From NCBI GenBank assembly GCA_949128115.1, contig OX421964.1, forward strand, positions 15,648,892-15,712,891: a stretch of DNA of 64,000 nt, given 5' to 3'. Positions within the stretch are counted from its first letter, which is position 1, and every line of letters begins with the position of its first letter. This DNA is from Anaspis maculata (taxonomy: Eukaryota > Arthropoda > Insecta > Coleoptera > Scraptiidae). Position numbers and translations under genes: made by a program. Positions 55,627 to 64,000 of the stretch are shown one piece after another. The notes under the pieces are model-generated. The model worked only from the letters and a program-made list of their open reading frames with translations, made no database searches and was not told the origin of the DNA.

Positions 55627-57480
55627 TAGGTTTCTCAACTTTAATTGATCACCAAAATAAAAGTTGCACGGCAAATTTTGTCTTAACTTTGGTTCTCGAG
55701 TTTGAGCCTTACATCTTCATTCGAAAGATGATCTCGAAAAGTCAACATTTTTTGTCTTGCAGTGATAACTTCGTAATTCTTTACTCGTGAATGGATTTTC
55801 AAAATCCAGGGCCCGTCTTGAAGCTAAAGCTTCTTGTGAAAAGACGCAATACTGATAATTGACTCAAGACAAATATTCAAAATACAGGGTTGCATTGAAG
55901 GTTTCCCAAATCTCAGTCGTTCCCGGAATCTCCAGTTTGGAAGGAGAATTGAATGAAAATCAACACTTGCTTTCGTAACGAGCCATGCAGTTCAAACATT
56001 TGAGATGTTTTTTGCTTGTATGGAACAAGAATTGCTGTTGAAATGGTCCAAATGGGGTCTTATACGAAAACCACAAAATGCGATTTTCTTAGGTAAATCG
56101 ATGCTCAAGTACCTAAAATTGAATACTGTGAAGATGAAATTAAAAAAAAAATCGGACCAGGAAAAAATACTACAAATTGGGCTCTTCATAGTCGCTTTGT
56201 TTAAATCTACTGAATTCGCCGCTGAACTCATCCACCATTGAAATGGAAGCAGGACCGCAGTTAACATAAACCAGCGTTGCCACATTGTCATTATTCACCT
56301 ACGTGTCATTTATCTAACTATAGGCCAGTCTAGTGTGTTTATTAGTATACCTTAGCGAACATCCCTGTCAAATTTCTGAAACTCCGACAGTTACTTCTCT
56401 CTACTTTTCCATATTTCACTGGCTGAAATTTGTAAAGTCAAGTTTGAGGACTAATAACTTTCAAATAAATCGATCAATTATGTTTTTTTTTTCAGCAATG
56501 TAAAGGCTGTATGTTTGGCACCAAGTATGCTTTACTACTTCTATTTCGTATTGTTACTTTTTGTTATACAGGGTGGATTTTAACATTTTGATTGATTCTT
56601 TTGTACTATTTTGGATAAGGCACATCAATATGGGGCTCATATACAGTTGAATAACCTTTGGACCTTCTGTATATCCATTGCTGATGTCTTTTGTTTCGAA
56701 ATGTTTTCTTTAGAAGCAATCGACAACACTTTTTGGACTTAGCTATTATTCTTTTAGTTTAATTCATATCGAGCATTCCAGAAGCTCGTGAAGGCACAAT
56801 ACTGATGAAATCTTGTCTTACAGTATGTAAATATCTAAACTGATTGATGTTCGATTGAAACCTTCACTCCGCCCTGTTGGAAATGGCAAACTCGAAAACC
56901 AAATTTTTGCTTAATTTAAAAAAAAAATTAAAAAATATTTTCGCGATTTTTTTTCTATTTCAACTGTCACGTTTAGCTTTGATGTAGACTGCCAACATCT
57001 TCACAAATTTTGAACACAATATCTCTAGCCATAGGCAAAAAAATCGCTTTTTTTAAAAATATTTCTTGTTAATTTAATTAAATTAATATCAACAGATACG
57101 AGAGAAGAATCGGTATGAAACAGTTTTTGTAGACAATTTTATAGCCTTGATTTTTAATCAAACTTAATTGAATATCTCTGATGATTAGCGCAATATAAGC
57201 AGAAAACTGGATCGAAGGACCATTTTTCCAAGATGGCGGCTCGAGCTCAATAGGTAGAGTTGAGGACTTTTAGTATGTTTATCAGTACACCTTACTGGAC
57301 ATTACTGTCAAATTTCCAATACTCCAACAGTTTTTTCCCTCCAGTTTTCCTTATTTGACTGGCCTAAACCTCACATTACTGATTCCATGGACCTTCCATC
57401 TTCCATTGTTCACTGTTATGGGAGTTTGTGGTCACATTTGCTGAACGTATTATGTTGTTTTTTGTATCAAATTGTAAAAA
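55627..57480. other. Stretch with a ~100-bp diverged direct repeat
   Basis: GTTTATTAGTATACCTTAGC ... CCTGTCAAATTTCTGAAACTCC at 56336 recurs as GTTTATCAGTACACCTTACT ... CTGTCAAATTTCCAATACTCC at 57274, same orientation, about 940 bp apart. TACAGGGTGGATTTTAAC at 56571 is a CAGGGTG-type end without a clear partner. The 99- and 78-codon ORFs at 56.0-56.3 kb are unassigned. Confidence 0.4.
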
Positions 57481-57559
57481 AATGTAAGCTGGTCGTAAGA
57501 AGCCAACGACAGAAATCTCCCAGAAGTCGATCCGGACATGGTGGACAATTTTTATCGGA

Positions 57560-57745
57560 GAAAAGCAGATTTTTTCGCGTATGGCGTACGAAATGTTAAA
57601 ACTAGCAGGTAAGCCTTTTAGACTCTCAAGGAAGCGGGCCTCTTGCTCCGTTGCACCTACCAGTCCTAATTCCGAGCCTAATTCATCTCTTTTTTCCAGA
57701 AGTATATGAAGACGAAGTACTAAGTGGGGTAGTGAGCTCATATTT
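57560..57745 (+). pseudogene. Possible mariner/GVQW-type HTH split by a 91-nt intron
   Basis: The frame SRMAYEMLKLA ends at a consensus donor (GCAG/GTAAGC, GT at 57609). A T-rich tract and CAG (to 57699) form an acceptor, after which the frame continues as EVYEDEVLS. Joined, this resembles the N-terminal helix-turn-helix of mariner-family transposases (xMLKxVYGDExLSRxxVFEW). The usual VFEW continuation is missing, so it is degraded or a wrong match. Confidence 0.3.
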
Positions 57746-57808
57746 TTTTTGCTTTGTGAAAGGAGTTAGCTGAGGCTTCTTTTTCAGCTCAATTTCTGAA
57801 GAGGGGTA

Positions 57809-58141
57809 CTACATATTTTCCTTAAATGGTTTTTGAGCCCACAGACTCATACATACTGCTACTCGAGCTGCTGCCGCTAGTTTGGGGCATCGGATTCTAG
57901 CTGTGAAAAAACTAACTAATGCAGGTAAGGTGTCACAAAGTTCAACGATTCTACCTACATTAAAATGGTCTCCACAGCAAAAATAGTCGCCGCCCCATGA
58001 GGCTGGGCTTTTGTCCCCCGTAGCTGTATGGAACCACTTGTTTCTCAGGGGTTGAGACTTGGGTACGCTGATGAAATTTTTTTGTGGGGCACTTGAAGAG
58101 GTGTTGGGACATTCCTCAACAATGCACTTCTTCGATGACAT
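57809..58141 (-). CDS. THAP-type zinc finger protein fragment
   Basis: The 110-codon minus-strand ORF begins MSSKKCIVEECPNTSSSAPQ and continues PKSQPLRNKWFHTATGD, then YFCCGDHFN. Cys-x4-Cys, an invariant Trp about 25 residues later, and Cys-x2-His-Phe are the C2CH ligands and core of a THAP DNA-binding domain (residues about 6-61). The domain is used both by host proteins and by P-element-like transposases. After DHFN a donor-like GTAGGT and an acceptor-like TTTTTTCACAG (plus 57896-57906) occur; the sequence after the acceptor soon meets a stop. It is probably a single exon of a decayed gene or transposon. Confidence 0.6.
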   Translation of the reverse strand: MSSKKCIVEECPNTSSSAPQKNFISVPKSQPLRNKWFHTATGDKSPASWGGDYFCCGDHFNVGRIVELCDTLPALVSFFTARIRCPKLAAAARVAVCMSLWAQKPFKENM

Positions 58142-59640
58142 TTTTATTCATTTGCAAAATATAATGTACCGAACAAATAATTTCGATTCAACCTCCATTC
58201 TGTCAAAAAAGACTATATTAACAAGGTAGTAACAGCGTCGTTCAAATGACGTTTCTTCGTTGCAAAGTTGCCAGATTCATAATGGACTCAAAATTGCAAA
58301 CACGAAAATTGATTGTTCGTTGCTAAAAAAATGCATTCCATTGTACACAAAAACATACCACGTAACGTGTTGTTTTGCCGAAGTGATTTTTTTCTAGGAA
58401 ATATCAAAATATCCATGCAAATCTTGACTAACTGTCACTCAATTTGGCATCAACAAGGCTCCATCTATACGAACACTACGACCATCCCATTGAGCAAACT
58501 CAACTCGTCCGCCTACGTCATCAGACGTTGAAATTGAATCAGAGTTATTCCCGCCTGGATTTTCAACATTTTTTTTAAAGGTAGCGGTAAGCTTTTTTAA
58601 AGCTTTTGAGACAAAATATTATACCATTCATGTAGCAAACACACCTTGTAGAAAATTTTAAAGCAATAAAAAAAATCGTATAAGACCCCATTACAACTAC
58701 AGGTGCATAAGGGCGATTTTTCCTTGAAAGCACGCAGTTATTCCTTGCCTCATACTTAATCAGTAAAATGTAATGTTCCTTATTCTGCAAGATCACAAAG
58801 TTGATTCTTCAAAATCACCCTGTGAATAAAGAAAATAACAGGTCAGCTCAAGAACAGTTTCGGAATAATACTCGTAGTTCATCTTCACATGACTTTGATG
58901 TGGAAATGCGGAAAAACTTATTTTTATTTAAAAGTTAGTACTTATGCTGAATTTTCAAAAGTTTTGCACTGTTTTATTCATCACTCTGTAGAAACTTGAT
59001 GTCAAATATCTAATTTTTAGAAAAAATACGGATTGATAGACAAAAAGATTAGAATAGCCAACCTTTCAAACAGGACTAAAATGGTTTGCAGCATTCCAAA
59101 GTTACTGATGAGATGAGTATCGAAGTCAGGGCTAATTTAGCCGTGTAATTTACATTTTATTGATCAGTTTAGTCACAGCTACTAAGAACTCCTGCTTCAA
59201 GAAGTTGATAAAGCATTATTAGAAGCTAAAAAATCTGTTGTGGGCGACACAAAACTTCCCCGGCGGTATCCAGAGACGTCAGTAATAATTTTGATTGATT
59301 TTGATGATTTGATTTTGAAATTGAAGAAAAAATCGACCAAGTCGAGCGACTATCCAGAAAGACCAACTTGCATACACACATCACAATAAAGCACTGCGGT
59401 TCAAGGAGTTCCAAGGCGCGGCGGGAAATTGGACAAAAATCGTTGGAAAATGCTCAAGAACCAAATATTTATTGTTTAAAAAATAACTGGTGAAAGTTAG
59501 TTCACGGATTGAAAATATGGGGCAAAGTTCTATATAATTGCAATTCAGGGCCCCTGAGTGACCTGTGAAATGAGGCTTCGAGCCCATCAGGAAGTTAGGT
59601 CCGAACCACACCTGACGGCACGATAATTCTGAAAACTAAA
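58142..59640. other. No recognised gene
   Basis: A/T-rich with ORFs below 80 codons on both strands. Several sequences like AATCACCCTGTGAATAAAG (58815) and CATCACTCTGTAGAAAC (58979) look like right ends of CAGGGTG-type elements, but no left partners were found. Confidence 0.3.
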
Positions 59641-59727
59641 AAAAACGAGAGGGGGGCTCAGTTGAGCTCCAAGAGACACTTGTAGACACCAGGGAGCCTA
59701 TGGGGCTCTAACCAACCTAAGAAGACG
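59641..59727. repeat. GGGGCTC minisatellite, left flank of LINE
   Basis: GAGGGGGGCTCAGTTGAGCT, AGACACTTGTAGACACCAGG and TATGGGGCTCTAACC repeat the unit type seen at 10.7-12.7 kb. The array resumes at 62173 after the LINE, so the LINE inserted into it. Confidence 0.6.
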
Positions 59728-62011
59728 ATTGGCGACCTTAATTCAAAAAGTCAAACTGGGGGCTGTCGCGCCAACAACCCAGATGGAACTGTCCTGAACC
59801 ATATTGCAACAACACATGCCCTCGGAATTGATGCGCCGACAGAACACACATATGCACCATACCAACAAGATCGGCTCTCAGATATCCTAGACATAGTGGT
59901 ACACAAAAATTTCACATTCCCGATACAGCAAGAGGTCCTACTAGAACTTGACTCTGATCATCCACCGGTAATCATAGCATTCACCAACATGACATACAAA
60001 CCACCAAGAGCAACAAAGATACATGGCATAACTGACTGGGAACTTTTTAAAAGAAAACTAGACAACAAAATAAGATATCCTGAAATTCTACAAACTACTG
60101 AACACATTGATGAAGCCATAGAACATTTCACTTATTGTCTTGGAAATAGCATAGAAGAAGCCACAGTCAAGTGCGAAAATAAAAAACAGAAATACTCAAA
60201 AACGCCAACAGCCATTCTTACTATGATAAAAGAGAAAAGTCGTCTAAGAAGAGAGTGGCAAACGACCAGACAGCAAGCAACCAAGACACACTTGAACAAC
60301 TTGGGCCATCGTATCAAATACGAACTTGACAAACTGAACGTCGCTAGTTACAAAAAATTTATTGAAGATATGAGGCCCAACGATCCAGGACTATGGCGAA
60401 CAACAAGAAGAATCCTGCAGGAAGAAACCATTGCACCACCCCTCATTAAAGACGATATTAAGTACTGTTCGGACCAAGAAAAATGTAACATATTCTCCAA
60501 GCAGCTGATGGAGAAGACGTTCACACCTCACAGCACCACCATGCCTGGCTTCCACGCCCAAGTGGTAAATTATGTTGAAAACCATGCGCCTTCTGCAGAC
60601 AATATCGAGCCTACATCCCCACAAGAACTGATAACTGTCATAAAAGATCTACCGACAAAAAAATCACCTGGACCAGACGGAATCCCCAACACTGTCCTTA
60701 AAAATGTGTCAAAAAAATTCCTTGCATTTTTGGCATCCACATTCAATGCTTGTCTGAGAATGGGATATTTTCCTGATAAATGGAAATATGCCCACATCTT
60801 GATGTTTCCCAAGCCTGGCAAGGACAAGGCAAGACCGGAGAGCTTTAGGCCTATAAGCTTGCTAAACACACTGTCGAAGCTGCTGGAAAAAATCATCAAA
60901 ATACGCCTGCATAGAGAACTAGAGGGTCGCAGTATTATACCATCCATTCAATTCGGGTTCAGAAAAGGACACTCAACCAATCATCAACTCGCCAGAATAG
61001 TGGAAATCATTGAGAGAGGATTCGAGGAGAAAAAATACATCGTAGTAGCTTTTTTGGACGTTTCTCAGGCCTTCGATCGAGTCTGGATTGACGGTCTGAA
61101 GTATAAGCTAATAAAACTGAATCTGCCCAAGTATCTCCAAGCCATCCTGTTCTCGTTCTTGGACAATCGGACTTACTCGGTTAAAGTGCAAAACGAGCTA
61201 TCGATATCGAGACAAATAGCAGCAAGTGTCGCACAAGGCAGTATACTTGGCCCGGATTTATTTAATATCTTCGTCCACGACATACCCAGCCAAGACAACA
61301 TCGCTATGTTCGCTGATGACACCGCAGTTATTTCCCTCAACCCCGACCTGGACACTGCGATAGAGAAGCTTCAGGACGGCGTGAACGAGGTAACCAATTG
61401 ATGCAAGAGATGGAGAATCGAACTAAATCCTACCAAGTGCGAGGCCAAAATTTTCACCCTGAGAAGAATTCGCGATCCACCTCACCTCTACATATGCGGA
61501 AATGTTGTCCGATGGAATAAGGAAGCAGTCAAATACCTTGGCGTTCACCTGGATACCAAGCTGACTTGGGGCTACCACATCAACAAAAAAAATCAATCAA
61601 GGATACGCAAGACTACAAAAACTCCACCCGCTCCTGAATAGAAAGTCCTTCCTTCGTGTTGACTGCGGTCTGCTGATCTACAAATCCGTTATACGACCAC
61701 TACTGACATATGGCTGTTGCATTTGGAGCAATGCATCACAAACCAACATACGAAAACTCCAAATACTTTAGAACAAGATTCTACGAATAATCCTCGACCC
61801 GCCATGGTACATCAGGAATCAGCACTATCAGCAGATCCATCACGAACTGGGTATTGACACCATGCACGAACACATCAAGAGACTAACGACCAACTTCCAT
61901 AACAACCTGAGCAACTGCCAGGGAGCCGTCCAGTTCAATTTGGGAGGAAGAGACATACACCGCAGACTCCGACGCGCACTCCCTCAAGACACACTTGACC
62001 CCAATGATTGA
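59728..62011 (+). pseudogene. LINE ORF2: endonuclease end, reverse transcriptase, C-terminal region
   Basis: In frame from 59731: GDLNSKSQTGGCR (the GDLNxKH-like endonuclease motif) and LSDILDIV. Then RT: DLPTKKSPGPDGIPN, WKYAHILMFPKPGKD, FRPISLLNTLSKLLEK, FGFRKGHSTNHQL, VAFLDVSQAFDRVWIDGL (catalytic Asp), ASVAQGSILGPDLFNIFV and MFADDTAVI (intact FADD). A TGA at 61399-61401 replaces the Trp expected before CKRWRIELNPTKCEAKIF. A frameshift follows in an A8 run near 61585. After that come INQGYARLQKLHPLLNRKS, YGCCIWSNASQ and the end at about 62011. The RT core is intact, so death is recent. The 501-codon ORF starts at an internal Met (59896). Confidence 0.85.
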
Positions 62012-62166
62012 TCATCTTTTTACTTTCACTGCTACAATAGTTTAATTCTTATTTTGGCCTTATTTGCTTGACGCTATTTTATTTTGTTATGTTCTACTAT
62101 TAGCCATAGATGCTATGAATAACATGTAATATGTTGAGCTGGCAATAAACAGATTTAAAAAAAAAC
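59728..62166 (+). mobile_element. 5'-truncated jockey-like LINE with poly(A)
   Basis: The element starts inside the endonuclease domain and ends with AATAAA at about 62143 and an A9 tail. AAGACG at 59722-59727 recurs at 62167-62172 and may be the target duplication. It is the best-preserved retroelement in the window: one long open frame, one nonsense codon and at least one frameshift. It sits in a minisatellite. Confidence 0.85.
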
Positions 62167-62172
62167 AAGACG

Positions 62173-62440
62173 CAAAGGCGCCGTCTTGGCTTGAAACGGC
62201 AAAATCTGATAGTCACAGATGGGGGCCCTATCAGGGCCTTGAACGGCAGACACCATAGGGATGGGGCTCTGGTACCGAATCAAATAAGAGAACTGCACAC
62301 ATTAGGGTTTGCACATATACGTCAACAGGATTGGATAGGCATATACTGAAGTTGCTAAAGCTACAGAAAACACAAGGGGGTTTACGGAGCCCCAAAACGA
62401 TACTTGGAGACACAAAGGATCGGGGCGCAATGTTGTTTTA
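62173..62440. repeat. GGGGCTC minisatellite, right flank of LINE
   Basis: GATGGGGCTCTGG, AACACAAGGGGGTTTACGG and GGAGACACAAAGGATCGGGG continue the unit type that precedes the LINE at 59641. Together with the left flank this marks the pre-insertion array. Confidence 0.6.
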
Positions 62441-63477
62441 AATGATACAAGAAAACACACCGAGATCTGCCTGCATCCATAAACATTTTGTCACTTTGAC
62501 ATCGATACGTCAGTGTAACAAAAACGTACCGGTTTGGATGCTAATGAAAATAAATGGGCCAAAAATCGAGGAACAGGCAAGCCCGACTGGAATCGGCCAG
62601 GCCAAACTTTTGAAATTCATAGCGCCCGTCTTGTGAGTGATGGGGAGCTTCAACTTCAGCAATAATTTGATTATTTGGTAGTGTTGCTTTCTGCCCAGTT
62701 TGGTTTGAATCTGTCGTAAAGGTTTTTGAATAATTAACTGGCAAAGTTTTAGACTTTGGAATTTTTCATAATTTGACAGGTAACAGGAAGGAAAATATTT
62801 TTAACTGTTCTGAATACAGTTCTTCAAGGGCTTGCGAATGACATATCGCAAGTCCAGTTCCGTGAGATGTAGCTTCTGTCATTTTCTAATAGTGAGACTT
62901 CTGTTTGACGGATGACAGCCAAAAACTAATCCGGTCATTCCAGAGTGAGACCATGTCTGCATACCAAATTTCAAATCGATCAGCTCAACGGTTCGGCAGT
63001 TATCGTGGAAGATTACAGACACACGGACAGACATCATTCTGGAAATTGTCTCAATCGTCTTGGGAGACCTCAAAATGGATATATCCGGCATAATCTCAAC
63101 TTTTTTTTTCTGCACGATTACAATACTTTCCCTCCGTGTTCGTGGAGGGGCCGGGAAAGTAAAACAAAATATTTGAAGTTATTGAGCAGAAGCCATTGCT
63201 TGAGTTTCATTCCACCATTCAACAATCAGCTGACTAGGTATAATTATTAACTAAATGAAAAACAGCTGTCGACTTTCAGTAGTTCTCAATTATTCACTTA
63301 TTGCTTATCACTGACAAGGAAAAATCTCATTAGCATGCCTAATTTTCAACTTGTTTTTTGATAAGTTTTCTTGATAAAACAAAAGATTCCCTAAGTGGAT
63401 GAAAAGTAACCAGTAAACAAGTTCGCGATATCTATACCTAGGTGCAAGTGCCTAATTAGGAAGTTGCACCATTTTTC
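62441..63477. other. Stretch containing a dispersed repeat, no gene
   Basis: Besides the minus-strand 'LKFGM' repeat (62815-63150) I see only A/T-rich sequence. The ORFs at 62442-62636 (+) and 62541-62744 (-) have no recognised motif. Confidence 0.35.
62815..63150 (-). repeat. Dispersed repeat with SVIFHDNCRTV-coding core (copy 3)
   Basis: Minus-strand copy of the 44270-44600 repeat: AAGTATTGTAATCGTGCA, ATCTTCCACGATAACTGCCG and TGAAATTTGGTATGCAGACA in order, then TCTCACGGAACTGGACTTGCG. Identity to copy 2 is high. The minus ORF 62879-63115 contains VSVIFHDNCRTVELIDLKFG. Confidence 0.65.
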
Positions 63478-63481
63478 TTAA

Positions 63482-63653
63482 TGCCCGCTCTATGAAAATT
63501 CGCCGCAATCGCAACGCAACCGCAACGCAGAGCGCAACGTTTCTGAATGGCTCGTAAGGTATTCGCAAAGTCATCGCAACGACGCGAAATGCCAATCAGA
63601 AAAGCTGATGCGCTCTGCGTTGCGGTTGCGCTGCGTAATTTCATAGAGCGGCT
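63482..63653. mobile_element. MITE with TTAA target duplication (piggyBac-like)
   Basis: TTAA at 63478-63481 and 63654-63657 exactly flank a 172-bp element. The TIRs are TGCCCGCTCTATGAAAATT and the complement of AGCCGCTCTATGAAATTACG. Internal GCAACCGCAACGCAGAGCGC is inverted against GCGCTCTGCGTTGCGGTTGC. TTAA duplications are the hallmark of piggyBac. The small size means it is non-autonomous. Confidence 0.8.
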
Positions 63654-63657
63654 TTAA

Positions 63658-64000
63658 TACCAGGAATGAATGAAGCGTGGAATAAAATGTGTATTGCAAT
63701 TTTTATTATTTTTTCGTTTCAAGTTTTTAATGAAAAAAATATTGAAGGTCAACTATTATTTTCAATTATTTAAACTTCCCATCAAAGTTCGCGTCAACAA
63801 AGTGTAATGTGAATACTAAATACGCACTGAATCTACAGATAATTTTTTTATGTGTTTTGTTTTGAGACACTATACTAGTGACGTCAGCTGATTCTCAATT
63901 ACTCTTGATTCTTAATTTTCAATTACTCTTCGCTTCTCATGATGGAACCTTACCGGAGTTTCGTTGAAGTTGTCCGTTGTATGAGAGCCCCGAGAAAAAA
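63658..64000. other. No recognised feature to window end
   Basis: A/T-rich sequence without ORF or repeat that can be supported. TTCTCAATTACTCTTGATTCTTAATTTTCAATTACTCTTC (63892-63930) is a short imperfect duplication. Confidence 0.3.

Overview
The window is nuclear DNA from an animal, most likely an insect. It is AT-rich and gene-poor. It holds many terminal-inverted-repeat (TIR) elements with TA, 8-bp or TTAA target duplications, several 5'-truncated non-LTR retrotransposons, a BEL/Pao fragment, a THAP zinc finger, and AATAAA poly(A) signals. An assignment to Hemiptera is only an impression. I saw no tRNA, rRNA, CRISPR array or bacterial operon.

The main host-gene content is three intronless, GC-richer reading frames: 8440-9057 (+), 13839-14951 (-) and 30361-31140 (-). 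I do not recognise the family. All three carry a ~22-residue module (pattern V-K/R-x-x-Y-x-D-N/K-T ... K/R-D/N-L/I). The two minus-strand proteins share the whole layout: Lys-rich start, module, acidic run, Pro-rich linker, a second weak block, and a C-terminal Cys-x-Cys. They also share their leader up to the ATG. The plus-strand copy repeats the module three times and has lost its Cys-rich tail behind three in-frame stops.

Region by region: 0-7 kb is a mosaic of MITEs and foldback elements. 7-9.3 kb is a GC-richer stretch with one possible micro-exon, then the first family gene. 10.4-12.9 kb is an inverted-repeat element filled with a degenerate minisatellite. 13.8-15 kb is the second family gene. 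16-19.4 kb is a foldback with two minisatellites. 19.8-24.6 kb holds RT remnants and a LINE with a 14-bp target duplication. 24.76-30.5 kb is a LINE flanked by two ~240-bp copies of the third gene's 3' end, with two further insertions nested in its RNase H domain. 30.4-31.1 kb is the third family gene. 33-36.8 kb is a run of abutting TIR elements. 37-46 kb holds LINE and BEL/Pao remnants and MITEs. 47-54 kb holds large palindromes, one made of two transposon open-frame remnants. 57-58 kb holds a possible mariner-type HTH and a THAP finger. 59.7-62.2 kb is a jockey-like LINE inserted in the same minisatellite type as at 11-12 kb. A TTAA-flanked MITE lies near 63.5 kb.

The retroelement ORFs are all broken, so no autonomous element is complete here. 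The three-gene family is the best candidate for something undescribed. All similarities were judged by eye; no database search or alignment program was used.
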